The position numbers were made by a program, and so were the translations under genes. From Candidatus Bathyarchaeota archaeon (GTDB lineage: Archaea > Thermoproteota > Bathyarchaeia > Bathyarchaeales > Bathycorpusculaceae), in the NCBI GenBank assembly GCA_018396935.1, contig JAGTRA010000015.1:1-15407 (forward strand): a stretch of 15,407 nt of DNA, given 5' to 3'. How positions within the stretch are numbered: position 1 is the first letter of the stretch; every line of letters begins with the position of its first letter. The notes beneath the pieces were generated by a model. That model made no database searches. It was not told the DNA's origin and saw only the letters and a list, made by a program, of their open reading frames with translations. Shown here in pieces: positions 7,380 to 14,582 of the stretch.

Positions 7380-7391
7380 CGAGGGATCCTC

Positions 7392-8750
7392 TTGAAGTTT
7401 GATGTAATAGTTGTTGGAGCAGGTACAGCTGGGTGTCTAGCTGCTAAAACAGCAGCTGAAGCTGGCTTAAAAGTTGGAATAATAGAGCGGAAGACGCAGG
7501 AGGATATAGGGGATAAGATTTGTGGAGATGCCCTTGGAGAGCATCATGTAAAAAACGTTAAGCTTCCAGATCCGCCAGTAGATGTGATTGATGCTAAAAT
7601 TGAGGGGATCAAAATCTACTCCCCGGATTTAGAAACCATCTTCACAGTTAGACATGAAGATTTTTCCGGCTATCTCCTAGATAGGAAGCGCTTTGGCCAG
7701 TGGCTTCTAAAAATGGCGTTAGATGCAGGAGCAAACTTATTTGATGCAACCCTCTGCCTTGAGCCAATAATTAGCAATGGAGCCGCGATAGGGGTTACGG
7801 CCAAAAACCTTAGAACAGGCAGGGTGGAGCGGTTTATTGCTAAGGTTGTTGTAGATGCAAGCGGCTTCTCAGCTGTTATTAGACGCAAGCTGCCAAGGGA
7901 TATGAATGTAGAAAATGAGGTTTCTAATGATGATGTAGAAGCATGTTATCGAGAGATAAGGCAACTTAAGAATGGGGTAGAGTCAAAGTATTGTGAAATA
8001 TACCTGAATCAGGATGTAACGCCTGGAGGCTATGCTTGGCTCTTCTATAAGGGTAGATCAAGGGTTAATGCTGGGCTTGGCGTATGCATGAGGAAGGGAT
8101 TTCCAAACCCGAGGAGCCAATTCTATAGGCATGTAATAAACAAGCCCATATTTGAGGGCTCAACAATTTTAAGTGCTGGGGCGTGGTACGACCCAACTAG
8201 AAGACCGCTAGATAATATGGTTGGTAATGGCGTAATAATAACGGGGGATGCTGCCTGCCTCGTAAACCCAATTCATGGTGGTGGTATAGGCCCCTCAATG
8301 CTGAGTGGGTTCCTAGCAGGAAGAGCCATAATTGACGCGTTGGAAGATGGCGATGTAAGCCAACAAGCATTATGGCCCTATAATGTGCATTACATGAGCC
8401 ATTACGGGGCAAAGCAAGCATCCCTAGACGTCTTCAGAATGCTCCTAATAACCTGTAGCAATGAAGACTTAAACTATGGAATGAAGTATAAACTACTTAC
8501 AGAGGAGGATGTTCTAAAGGCAGGGCTTGGGGAGAAATTCCACCTAAACATAACAGAGACGGCAAGGAGGGTTTTCAGAGGAATAAGGAGACCCCACTTC
8601 CTTAATAAGCTGAGGGCTGCCGTAAACCTAATGAATAAAGTTAGGGACCACTACGCTAAGTACCCTGAAACACCTAGGGATTTCGCCTCGTGGAAGGCTG
8701 AAACAGAAGCCATATTTAATGAGGCAAGGCTGAAGCTTCTAGCTGAGTAG
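7392..8750 (+). CDS. Geranylgeranyl reductase family FAD-dependent oxidoreductase
   Basis: This 452-residue flavoprotein belongs to the family that saturates the isoprenoid chains of archaeal membrane lipids (digeranylgeranylglycerophospholipid reductase) or of related isoprenoids. The FAD dinucleotide motif GAGTAG is at 9-14, ending in the acidic residue of IER (30-33). KICGDALG at 43-50 contains the conserved cysteine-glycine, GGYAWLFYK at 212-220 matches the substrate-pocket motif, and the second FAD motif GDAACLVNPIHGGGIG is at 285-300. The usual YxWxFPK reads WLFYK here, with Tyr for Pro. At 452 residues it is longer than the common 390-410, with an extended helical C-terminus. TTG 7392 follows GAGGGATC. 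It is probably controlled by the divergent HxlR-like protein and may share a transcript with dph6. Exact substrate uncertain. Confidence 0.87.
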   Translation: MKFDVIVVGAGTAGCLAAKTAAEAGLKVGIIERKTQEDIGDKICGDALGEHHVKNVKLPDPPVDVIDAKIEGIKIYSPDLETIFTVRHEDFSGYLLDRKRFGQWLLKMALDAGANLFDATLCLEPIISNGAAIGVTAKNLRTGRVERFIAKVVVDASGFSAVIRRKLPRDMNVENEVSNDDVEACYREIRQLKNGVESKYCEIYLNQDVTPGGYAWLFYKGRSRVNAGLGVCMRKGFPNPRSQFYRHVINKPIFEGSTILSAGAWYDPTRRPLDNMVGNGVIITGDAACLVNPIHGGGIGPSMLSGFLAGRAIIDALEDGDVSQQALWPYNVHYMSHYGAKQASLDVFRMLLITCSNEDLNYGMKYKLLTEEDVLKAGLGEKFHLNITETARRVFRGIRRPHFLNKLRAAVNLMNKVRDHYAKYPETPRDFASWKAETEAIFNEARLKLLAE

Positions 8751-8756
8751 ACAGGC

Positions 8757-9428
8757 ATGCGAGTTGCAGTATTGGCTACAGGCGGGAAGGATTCAACCTT
8801 AGCCTTATACAGGGCTATGGAGGAAGGCCATAAAGTTGAGGCTTTAGCTTGTATGATCCCCATGAGGGATGACAGCTACATGTTCCATTATCCAAGCATA
8901 AACCTCATAGATTTGTTTGCTGAAGCTGTAAACATTCCATTGGTTAAGGGGGAAACCGCGGGTGAAAAGGAGCGGGAGCTTGAAGATTTAAAGAGGCTTT
9001 TAGCGAGCTTAAATGTTGAAGGCATCGTCTTGGGGGCTGTAGCATCTACCTATCAAAAGAGTAGAGTGGAAAATATTTGTAGTCAGCTTGGTTTAAAGTG
9101 TTTAACCCCCCTATGGGGCGAGGACCCCTATAAAATTTTAAGGGAGATGCTTGAGTTGGAATTTGAAGCCATTATAACAGGCGTTTATGCCTATGGCCTT
9201 GACGCACAGTGGCTTGGCCGGAGGATAGACGAAGAAGCCATCGTGGAGCTTATGGAGCTTAATAGGCGGTATGGCATCTCGCCCATAGGGGAGGGGGGTG
9301 AATATGAAACCCTTGTGGCTAACGCAAAATTCTTTAAGAGAAGAATTAAGATTCTGGAGGCAGAAAAGCACTGGGATGGGCAGAGGGGCTACTTAATGAT
9401 TAAGAAGGCGGTTCTTGAGGATAAGTAG
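8757..9428 (+). CDS. dph6: Diphthine--ammonia ligase (diphthamide synthesis)
   Basis: This 223-residue enzyme is an ATP pyrophosphatase-type ligase. Family members convert diphthine on translation elongation factor 2 to diphthamide using ATP and ammonia, the last step of that histidine modification. The PP-loop is TGGKDS at 8-13, and the family-specific GEGGEYETLV is near the C-terminus (about 178-187). GVYAYGLDAQWLGRRID matches the conserved middle motif. The length is normal for the archaeal enzyme, which lacks the extra C-terminal domains of the eukaryotic form. The first Ser of the usual SGGKDS is Thr. The gene starts six bases after the reductase stop, with only AGG as a weak binding site, so translational coupling is likely. 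There is no biochemical link between the two genes, and the pairing may be incidental. Confidence 0.93.
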   Translation: MRVAVLATGGKDSTLALYRAMEEGHKVEALACMIPMRDDSYMFHYPSINLIDLFAEAVNIPLVKGETAGEKERELEDLKRLLASLNVEGIVLGAVASTYQKSRVENICSQLGLKCLTPLWGEDPYKILREMLELEFEAIITGVYAYGLDAQWLGRRIDEEAIVELMELNRRYGISPIGEGGEYETLVANAKFFKRRIKILEAEKHWDGQRGYLMIKKAVLEDK

Positions 9429-9443
9429 TGGAAGCCTTAAATC

Positions 9444-9459
9444 GGAAAGTTTATTTTAT
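9444..9459 (+). promoter_or_regulatory. BRE/TATA promoter of the ribosomal protein-RNase P operon
   Basis: A purine-rich BRE-like GGAAAG is followed by TTTATTTTAT, an archaeal BRE plus TATA arrangement. Transcription would start near 9480, leaving a leader of about 55 bases before ATG 9538 that ends in GGGGTGA. The leader contains small complementary pieces (AACCG with GGTT) that could fold, but nothing strong. Confidence 0.5.
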
Positions 9460-9537
9460 GGGTTTATTAATGCATTGGAAGCTGTAAACCCGTTGGGATG
9501 TAACCGCATGGTTGAACCGTAAAGGGGTGAAGCAAAA

Positions 9538-10113
9538 ATGGCGTATAAGTATGTTGCACAAGCTTGGAAGAAGCCGGACGAGTCATATGTTGGAGAGTTA
9601 ATGAGGCAAAGGTTGATTGAGTGGCGAAGGCAGCCCGCAGTGGTGCGTATTGAAAAGCCTACTAGGATAGATAGGGCTAGGAAGCTTGGGTATAAGGCGA
9701 AGCAGGGCTTTATAGTTGTTAGGGTTAGGGTTAGACGGGGTGGATTGAGGAAGGAGAGACCTAGTTCTGGTAGAAGGCCTAAACGGATGGGTGTAAACAA
9801 GTATAAGCCTGCAAAGAGCTTGAGGCTTATAGCTGAGGAGCGGGCTGCTAGAAAGTTTCCAAACCTAGAGGTTTTAAACTCCTATTGGGTTGGCGAGGAT
9901 GGAAGATATAAGTGGTTCGAGGTCATAATGGTTGACCCCCATCACCCAGCGATAAGAGCTGATAAAGACATAAACTGGATATGCGAAAAACAGCATAAAG
10001 GCCGAGTCTTTAGGGGATTGACAAGTGCTGGAAAGAAGGTTAGAGGTTTAAGGAAGAAGGGACACGGTGCTGAAAAGGCTAGGCCAAGTAAGAAGGCGGC
10101 GAGAGAGGACTAG
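9538..10113 (+). CDS. rpl15e: Large ribosomal subunit protein eL15
   Basis: At 191 residues this is the normal length for archaeal eL15, a basic protein of the large subunit shared with eukaryotes. Recognisable stretches are the start [13 protein letters not shown], the central [22 protein letters not shown], the [15 protein letters not shown] segment and [20 protein letters not shown]. The last of these is a family hallmark, and the C-terminal [17 protein letters not shown] is lysine- and arginine-rich as expected for rRNA contact. ATG 9538 has GGGGTGA at a seven-base spacing, the best ribosome binding site in the window. It is the first gene of the operon that continues through Pop5, so it sets expression of the RNase P subunits. 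Confidence 0.98.
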   Translation: MAYKYVAQAWKKPDESYVGELMRQRLIEWRRQPAVVRIEKPTRIDRARKLGYKAKQGFIVVRVRVRRGGLRKERPSSGRRPKRMGVNKYKPAKSLRLIAEERAARKFPNLEVLNSYWVGEDGRYKWFEVIMVDPHHPAIRADKDINWICEKQHKGRVFRGLTSAGKKVRGLRKKGHGAEKARPSKKAARED

Positions 10114-10116
10114 CCC

Positions 10117-10368
10117 ATGAAAGGCGTAAAGCCTCTCGTATTCAAGAAAGGTGGGCAAAAAAGGTTCGGCAAAGGTTTCAGCTTAAACGAGTTAAAGGCG
10201 GCTGGAATAACCGCCACTGAAGCACGGAAACTTGGCATACCAATTGACGTTAGACGTAAAACAGCCCATGAAGAGAATATAAGAATCCTCAATGAACTCA
10301 TAAAAACAAGCGAAATACCCAATGAGTCTAAGAGCGGAAAATCTAAAAGCGGAAAAGCGGAAAAGTAA
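10117..10368 (+). CDS. rpl13e: Large ribosomal subunit protein eL13, short archaeal form
   Basis: This encodes 83 residues. The core FSLNELKAAGITATEARKLG continues into IPIDVRRKTAHEENIRIL, the conserved archaeal eL13 sequence. The short archaeal form lacks much of the eukaryotic N-terminus. The C-terminal tail is a low-complexity run of Lys, Ser, Gly and Glu encoded by near-repeats of AGCGGAAAA. The ATG is three bases after the eL15 stop, with GAGAGAGG upstream inside the eL15 end, so the two are coupled. eL13 is found in TACK archaea and their relatives but is missing from most Euryarchaeota, so the gene also helps place the organism. Confidence 0.9.
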   Translation: MKGVKPLVFKKGGQKRFGKGFSLNELKAAGITATEARKLGIPIDVRRKTAHEENIRILNELIKTSEIPNESKSGKSKSGKAEK

Positions 10369-10370
10369 GC

Positions 10371-10829
10371 TTGGATGGTGTTTTGTCCTCCAAGGTTCCA
10401 GTGGGCTATATAGAGGTTAGAGCATTCGCTCATGCAACAGAGGATGAGGAGAAGGTTTTAGCTGCAATTCGTAGAGTTTTCCCCCCAGAAGTGGCAGATA
10501 ACATAACCTTTAGGAAGAAAAGGCTTAGTGGGCATTATGGAAACCCCATAACACTTTTTGAAGCAAAAATAAGAGATCAAAACCATATCAAAGCCTTTCT
10601 TGAGAACCTAGCATCTAAAATGAGCATTCTAGATAAGGAAAACTTAAACAATTCTATAAAGCAGCATTTGGATAAGGCCAGCCTATACATTAGGCTAGAT
10701 AAGCAAGCAGCCTACCTAAACCAAATAAGGCTGTGTACAGCGGACCCCATACATTTTCGAATACACTTTAAGAAGTCTAAGCCAGAGGAGATAATAGATG
10801 CCTGTAGAAAGCTTGGGATCCTTCCATGA
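10371..10829 (+). CDS. Exosome-associated type RNA-binding protein
   Basis: This encodes up to 152 residues and matches the archaeal RNA-binding family often annotated as an exosome subunit, which has a fold related to ribosomal protein L5. Typical features are the start VGYIEVRAFAHATEDEEKVLAAIRRVFP, the GHYGNPITLFEAKI strand pair and the C-terminal LYIRLDKQAAYLNQIRL. Its usual place between eL15 and the RNase P genes supports the call. The start is uncertain: TTG 10371 lies just after the eL13 stop with no clear binding site, TTG 10383 has GGTG only two bases upstream, and GTG 10401 would give VGYIEVRAF directly. Despite the family name, direct exosome membership is not well established, so the function in RNA metabolism is an inference from context. 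Confidence 0.85.
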   Translation: MDGVLSSKVPVGYIEVRAFAHATEDEEKVLAAIRRVFPPEVADNITFRKKRLSGHYGNPITLFEAKIRDQNHIKAFLENLASKMSILDKENLNNSIKQHLDKASLYIRLDKQAAYLNQIRLCTADPIHFRIHFKKSKPEEIIDACRKLGILP

Positions 10830-11557
10830 GAAGGTTTGCAGACCTACATTTAAGGCCGGACTTAGGCGACATGGAGCAAGCTCAGCGGATGATAGCTAAG
10901 GCGGCTGAGCTTGGATATAAAGTGATAGCTATTCCGCTGTCAATAAGCCAATTAGACAAGTATAAGGATCAACTTCAAGTCCTCTGTAGAGAGAGAGGCG
11001 TGGATTTCGTCTCTCGAGTGGATATAAAGCCTCGAACATCCAGCGAGCTTACCCGCATACTGAGGAAGATTAGAAGGAAGGTTGAGGTAGTAGGGGTTAT
11101 ATGCGACTCTAAGGCTATAGCGAGACAAGCTGCAAAGGATAGACGTGTAGACCTGCTAAATTTCCCAGCAGATGCACGTAAGAGGTTTTTTGATGAAGCT
11201 GAAGCTGAGCTAGCTTCAAGGGCACTAGCATCCCTAGAGATAGATATCAGCCCACTAATAACCCTTGAGGGTCCTCCTAGAATAAGGCTTCTATCAACCC
11301 TCAGGAGGGAAGTAGCTACAGCAACGGATTATGGCGTCGCCATAGTTGTCTCTAGCGGGGCTAATGAAGAAATGCTAATGCGGAGGCCATTAGAGGTGGC
11401 AGCGCTAACCATGCTCTTTGACATGGATAGAGCGCAAGCCTTAGACGCTATTTCAAAAACTCCCATGAGCATTGTTGAGAGGAATAGGGAGAAGCTTAGC
11501 CCAAACTTTGTAGCCCCAGGCATCCGCATAATCAAGAGGGGAAACGATTGCCCATAA
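10826..11557 (+). CDS. rnp3: Ribonuclease P protein component 3 (Rpp30)
   Basis: This 243-residue protein is the archaeal homologue of eukaryotic Rpp30, one of the proteins that activate the catalytic RNA of RNase P, which trims the 5' leader of tRNA precursors. The sequence shows the expected TIM-barrel pattern of alternating strands and helices, with MRRFADLHLRP at the start, VGVICDSKAIARQAAKDRRVDLLNFP in the middle, and GVAIVVSSGANEEMLMRRPLEVAAL near the end. The ATG overlaps the TGA of the preceding gene (ATGA), giving translational coupling. In the holoenzyme Rpp30 pairs with Pop5, which is encoded next with a 10-base overlap, consistent with equal production of the two partners. Confidence 0.95.
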   Translation: MRRFADLHLRPDLGDMEQAQRMIAKAAELGYKVIAIPLSISQLDKYKDQLQVLCRERGVDFVSRVDIKPRTSSELTRILRKIRRKVEVVGVICDSKAIARQAAKDRRVDLLNFPADARKRFFDEAEAELASRALASLEIDISPLITLEGPPRIRLLSTLRREVATATDYGVAIVVSSGANEEMLMRRPLEVAALTMLFDMDRAQALDAISKTPMSIVERNREKLSPNFVAPGIRIIKRGNDCP

Positions 11558-11886
11558 GAGTTAAACGCCGCTACATAGCCGTAAAAATCGACTCTGAAGC
11601 CACTTCAAGCTCAAAAGACTTTATGAAAGCCCTATGGGACTCTCTCATAAAACTCTTTGGTGAATATGGCGCAAGCAAAACTGGAGCAACATTAATCGAG
11701 TACCAAGATGAGGAGAAAACAGCCATTATACGCGTCTTTCACAAGGAAGTTGAAACAGTTAGAGCGGCACTAGCCACAATAACCAAAATAAATGATAAAC
11801 CGGCCACAGCCCACGTAATAAAGGTTTCAGGCACCCTTAGAGCCCTAAAAAATAAACTAAAAGCGACAAAAAAGCGATCCACTTAA
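11548..11886 (+). CDS. rnp2: Ribonuclease P protein component 2 (Pop5)
   Basis: This 112-residue protein is the archaeal Pop5, which binds the RNase P RNA catalytic domain together with Rpp30. The family start RVKRRYIAVKID, the central LWDSLIKLFGEYGASKTGATLIEY and IIRVFHKEVETVRAALATIT fit its alpha-beta fold. The tail is basic (KNKLKATKKRST). The start is TTG 11548, supported by GAGGGG seven bases upstream inside the rnp3 end and by the 10-base overlap. It is the last protein of the operon. In many archaea the string continues with proteasome, SBDS and exosome genes, but here it ends and a C/D-box sRNA follows 24 bases later. Confidence 0.95.
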   Translation: MPIRVKRRYIAVKIDSEATSSSKDFMKALWDSLIKLFGEYGASKTGATLIEYQDEEKTAIIRVFHKEVETVRAALATITKINDKPATAHVIKVSGTLRALKNKLKATKKRST

Positions 11887-11910
11887 AAAGGAAAACGAGA
11901 AATATAAAAA

Positions 11911-11973
11911 TGGGGGATGATGTAGCCGCTCCAGACTGACGCAACATGAGGAACTCATGACGGGCAGACCCCA
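11911..11973 (+). ncRNA. C/D-box guide sRNA with two 12-nt guides
   Basis: All elements of an archaeal C/D sRNA appear in order. Box C is ATGATGT (11917-11923, one change from RTGATGA), guide 1 is 11924-11935 and box D' is CTGA (11936-11939). A six-base spacer leads to box C' ATGAGGA (11946-11952), guide 2 is 11953-11964 and box D is CAGA (11965-11968, one change from CTGA). The ends TGGGG (11911-11915) and CCCCA (11969-11973) form a closing stem. Both guides are exactly 12 bases. Such RNAs direct 2'-O-methylation of rRNA or tRNA at the base paired with the fifth guide position before D or D'. The gene lies 24 bases after Pop5 on the same strand and may be processed from that transcript. The altered D box is the main doubt; the targets are not known. 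Confidence 0.72.
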
Positions 11974-12047
11974 AATAACCAGCTATTCTTCACCTACACA
12001 AATCACATAATCAATTCAGGGATCAAAAGCCGAACAAACCCAATTGA

Positions 12048-12124
12048 TGGTGGGCCGGGCCGGAATCGAACCGGCGACCTCAGCCTCGTAAGGGCTGCGT
12101 CCTAGCCAACTAGACGACCGGCCC
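12048..12124 (-). tRNA. tRNA-Val (anticodon UAC), CCA encoded
   Basis: The cloverleaf is complete on the minus strand. The seven-pair acceptor stem is GGGCCGG with CCGGCCC and discriminator A. The D stem is GTCT/GGAC, the anticodon stem CAGCC/GGCTG with loop CTTACGA (anticodon UAC, valine), and the T stem GCCGG/CCGGC with loop TTCGAAT. The body is 74 bases without intron, followed directly by an encoded CCA at 12050-12048. It is separated from the plus-strand operon and is probably transcribed from its own promoter. Confidence 0.97.
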
Positions 12125-12143
12125 TCGGTGACGCATTGAAACG

Positions 12144-12151
12144 CTATATGT
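12144..12151 (-). promoter_or_regulatory. TATA-like promoter for tRNA-Val
   Basis: On the minus strand ACATATAG lies 20-27 bases upstream of the first tRNA base. This distance fits a transcript that begins at or just before the mature 5' end, leaving little leader for RNase P to remove. Confidence 0.4.
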
Positions 12152-12318
12152 GCAAAGCTTATCTTTGGTCTTCATTTTCTAAAGCTTTTTGGTGGATTCT
12201 TCGTCCGCGGGATGCTATTTTTAAGGTTGCTAATGTTCTTTTAGGCTTCAATGCTTACGTCATGTTTTATTAGAAAGGCATAAGCTTTACCCTCATCGCT
12301 ACAATGAATAGCCAAAAA

Positions 12319-12328
12319 TGTTAAAATC
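12319..12328 (+). promoter_or_regulatory. TATA-like promoter for the ATP-grasp/DUF354 unit
   Basis: TGTTAAAATC lies 37-46 bases before TTG 12365, so transcription would begin near 12350 and leave a short leader containing GGGTGA. The rest of the gap from the tRNA (12125-12318) shows no gene. Confidence 0.3.
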
Positions 12329-12364
12329 CTCAAGGGGCTTATTGGCGATTAAAAGGGTGATGTA

Positions 12365-13450
12365 TTGAAGAAAGTTATTGCTACAGGTGCTGGCGGACCG
12401 GCTGGAATAAACTTTATAATGTCTCTTCGAATAGCCCCAGAAAAAATTTCAATTATAGGAACTGAGGCGAACGAATATTTCAAATACCTTTCTCCGGCAG
12501 ATAAGACATATCTGGTTCCAAAGGCAGGCGAAGATGGTTACATTGACGCGTTGAACGAAATCATCAGAAAGGAGAAAGCTGAATTTCTACACGCTCAAAC
12601 CGACGCTGAAGTAGCTGTGGTTTCAGAAAATCGCGAGAAAATTGAGGCAAATGTCTTCCTACCATCAAAAGAGGCTGTAAAGATATGTCAAGACAAATTG
12701 GAGTCTGCCAAAATATGGATGAGTAAAGGGGTGCCTGTTGCAAAAACCTTAGAAATTCGAAGCGAAGAAGATGTTGATAGAGCTTTTGAAGAGCTAGGTA
12801 GCCCCATCTGGATAAGGGCACGGCATGGCGCTGGCGGAAGGGGAAGCACACCAGCCTACAATCGGGGAACAGCCATCTCATGGATAAGATACTGGCAGGC
12901 GCGAGGCATGAAATGGGGATTCATAGCACAAGAACACCTTCCAGGCAGAAACCTAGCCTTCCACAGCCTATGGAAAGAGGGGGAACTCGTAACCTCCATG
13001 GCTAGGGAGCGCTTAGAGTACATATACCCACATCTCGCTCCATCAGGCGTAACAGGCACACCTGCAGTTCAAAAAACTATTCACGATGAGGAGGTAAATC
13101 GAATAGCTACTGAAGCCATTCTCGCCATAGACCCTAACTTTAATGGTATTGCATGCGTCGATTTAAAGGAGAACAAAGACGGTGTTCCCTGTGTAACTGA
13201 AATTAACGCAGCAAGAATGTTCACCACATCATACTTCTTCTCCTACGCTAGCAAAGTCCTTAGAGGCGATTGTTATGCTAACATTCCATACTTATACGTT
13301 AAACTCGCCTACAAGGAGAGCATACCAGAAATACCGAGGTACAACATCCTGCCAGAAAATATTTATTGGATACGCCATATAGACGCGCCAGCGAAACTTG
13401 TAAGGAGTGGGGAAATCTTAGGAGAAATGTACCATTGGTGTGGACAATGA
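12365..13450 (+). CDS. ATP-grasp ligase, CPSase-like
   Basis: This 361-residue enzyme belongs to the ATP-grasp superfamily, which joins a carboxylate to an amine or other nucleophile through an acyl-phosphate. The N-terminal pre-ATP-grasp domain begins with a dinucleotide-like GAGGPAG at 8-14. ATP-binding residues follow: K111 in DKLESAKIWM, the glycine loop RARHGAGGRGS at 151-161, and QEHLPG at 189-194. The metal-binding residues lie in CVDLKEN (D266) and TEINAAR (E279, N281, R284). It resembles carbamoyl-phosphate synthase large-subunit-like and PylC-like ligases but is a stand-alone single module. TTG 12365 follows GGGTGA by four bases. The gene is coupled to the DUF354 gene by an ATGA overlap, so a role in making or decorating a glycan or peptide is inferred. 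Substrates cannot be read from the sequence. Confidence 0.85.
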   Translation: MKKVIATGAGGPAGINFIMSLRIAPEKISIIGTEANEYFKYLSPADKTYLVPKAGEDGYIDALNEIIRKEKAEFLHAQTDAEVAVVSENREKIEANVFLPSKEAVKICQDKLESAKIWMSKGVPVAKTLEIRSEEDVDRAFEELGSPIWIRARHGAGGRGSTPAYNRGTAISWIRYWQARGMKWGFIAQEHLPGRNLAFHSLWKEGELVTSMARERLEYIYPHLAPSGVTGTPAVQKTIHDEEVNRIATEAILAIDPNFNGIACVDLKENKDGVPCVTEINAARMFTTSYFFSYASKVLRGDCYANIPYLYVKLAYKESIPEIPRYNILPENIYWIRHIDAPAKLVRSGEILGEMYHWCGQ

Positions 13451-14427
13451 AAGTCTGGTACGATGCATGTACTGGGAAACACGTTAGGTATGGAGTTGCT
13501 ATATCGCGTAGACTCAGGGAGGTGGGACATGAGGTTATATTAACCGCTCGTGAGCACCCAGATATAACACCTCTTGCGGATTTCTTAAATGAAAAATTTA
13601 TCTTCGTTGGAAGATATAATCCGAAATCGCTACTTTCTAGACTAAAAGAGGGAATTAAACGTCAACTTTTGTTTTGTGGAATACTTGAAGATAATATGCC
13701 TGATATTGCCATCTCCCATGGCTCAGTGGATCAGATTCGAGTAGCTTTTGGATTAAATATCCCAACAATAACAACTTTTGATACCCCTTACGCTGATGCC
13801 GTGAATAGACTTACCCTGCCCCTTGTAGACTACATTGTTGTTTCTAAAGCCATTCCAGAGAAATGCTTGCAAAGATATAACGTCAGAGGTAGAATTATTC
13901 AATTTGATGGTGTTGACGAAGTAGCGTGGATGAAAGGTTTTAAGCCTTCAGTAAAATATGACTTTGGAAGCCCACTAATAGTCGTTAGGGAAGTAGAGAG
14001 TAGGGCTAGCTATGCTCAAAATAGGTTTTCTCTCATTAAATTAGCGAAAAAATTAACGCGTTTGGGTAAAGTCATTTTCCTCACGAGATATCGCAGGAAA
14101 AACATTAAGGGGTTAATTGTCCCCAAAGAGTTTGTGGACTCAGCGAGTTTAGTAGCGCAGGCAGATCTATTCATAGGAGTTGGAGGGACTATCACGCGAG
14201 AGGCAGCCCTTCAAGGCACTCCATCCATCGTGATAGATATTTTCCAGGAACAATATGTAAACGATTATTTAGCCAAAAGAGGCTTTCCAATATTTAGAAC
14301 AAACTTATCCTCAGCATTTGATTTAGCAAAGGAAAAGTTAGGCAATAAAGCGGATGTAAGCGGCATATTAGCTGATCTTGAAAATCCTGTTGACGTAATC
14401 TTAGAGCTCGTGAAAGAATTAATGTAA
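13447..14427 (+). CDS. DUF354 family GT-B-like protein
   Basis: This encodes 326 residues. The start is ATG 13447, inside the ATGA overlap with the ATP-grasp stop and preceded by GGTG; the frame is open further upstream but inside the neighbour. MKVWYDACTGKHVRYG at the N-terminus matches the DUF354 opening (usually MKVWIDxxNPPHVxF). The C-terminal half has the nucleotide-sugar-type loop GVGGTITREAALQGTPSIVID, as in UDP-GlcNAc 2-epimerase and MurG-like GT-B folds. The family is thought to act on nucleotide sugars or glycans, but no reaction is established. The usual Asn-Pro-Pro-His of the first loop reads CTGKH here; the His is kept. Coupling to the ligase and closeness to a sugar-dehydrogenase-like gene support a surface-glycan role by inference. 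Confidence 0.82.
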   Translation: MKVWYDACTGKHVRYGVAISRRLREVGHEVILTAREHPDITPLADFLNEKFIFVGRYNPKSLLSRLKEGIKRQLLFCGILEDNMPDIAISHGSVDQIRVAFGLNIPTITTFDTPYADAVNRLTLPLVDYIVVSKAIPEKCLQRYNVRGRIIQFDGVDEVAWMKGFKPSVKYDFGSPLIVVREVESRASYAQNRFSLIKLAKKLTRLGKVIFLTRYRRKNIKGLIVPKEFVDSASLVAQADLFIGVGGTITREAALQGTPSIVIDIFQEQYVNDYLAKRGFPIFRTNLSSAFDLAKEKLGNKADVSGILADLENPVDVILELVKELM

Positions 14428-14472
14428 TGCAAGGAAGAAACACATACAACACGCTCTAAATCAATAGTACTA

Positions 14473-14525
14473 TCAAGGTTCAACAGCCCCCAACTACTTA
14501 CTATCATATATTAGCTTGAACTTGA
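14473..14525. repeat. Imperfect inverted repeat between the glycan genes
   Basis: TCAAGGTTCAA at 14473-14483 can pair with TTGAACTTGA at 14516-14525, with one bulged G and a 32-base loop. It sits in the 155-base gap after the DUF354 stop and just before the next promoter. It could be a hairpin at the transcript end or a regulator site. Confidence 0.3.
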
Positions 14526-14534
14526 AATGGAAGC

Positions 14535-14541
14535 TTTAATA
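14535..14541 (+). promoter_or_regulatory. TATA-like promoter for the UDP-sugar dehydrogenase-like gene
   Basis: TTTAATA lies 42-48 bases before ATG 14583. A start about 26 bases downstream would give a leader near 20 bases long carrying the ribosome binding site GGGATGA. Confidence 0.35.
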
Positions 14542-14582
14542 GGTTTGATAGAGTTTAACGAAGTGACAGGGATGACTAAGAG

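Noticed and set aside
9481..9537. A possible regulatory fold in the eL15 leader.
   Set aside because: Only four- to five-base complementary pieces are present; no clear mimic of an rRNA binding site can be seen by eye.
10321..10366. Short tandem repeats at the end of the eL13 gene.
   Set aside because: They simply encode the Lys-Ser-Gly tail, which is common at the ends of ribosomal proteins.
12240..12335. A 30-codon minus-strand frame between the tRNA and the ATP-grasp gene.
   Set aside because: Only a TTG start, no ribosome binding site and no recognisable sequence.
12564..13059. Minus-strand frames opposite the ATP-grasp gene.
   Set aside because: The plus-strand frame carries complete ATP-grasp motifs throughout, so the antisense frames are by-products.
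13366..13446. A longer DUF354 protein starting 27 codons earlier.
   Set aside because: The extra residues lie inside the ATP-grasp gene and do not fit the family, while ATG 13447 has GGTG and begins with the family's MKVW.
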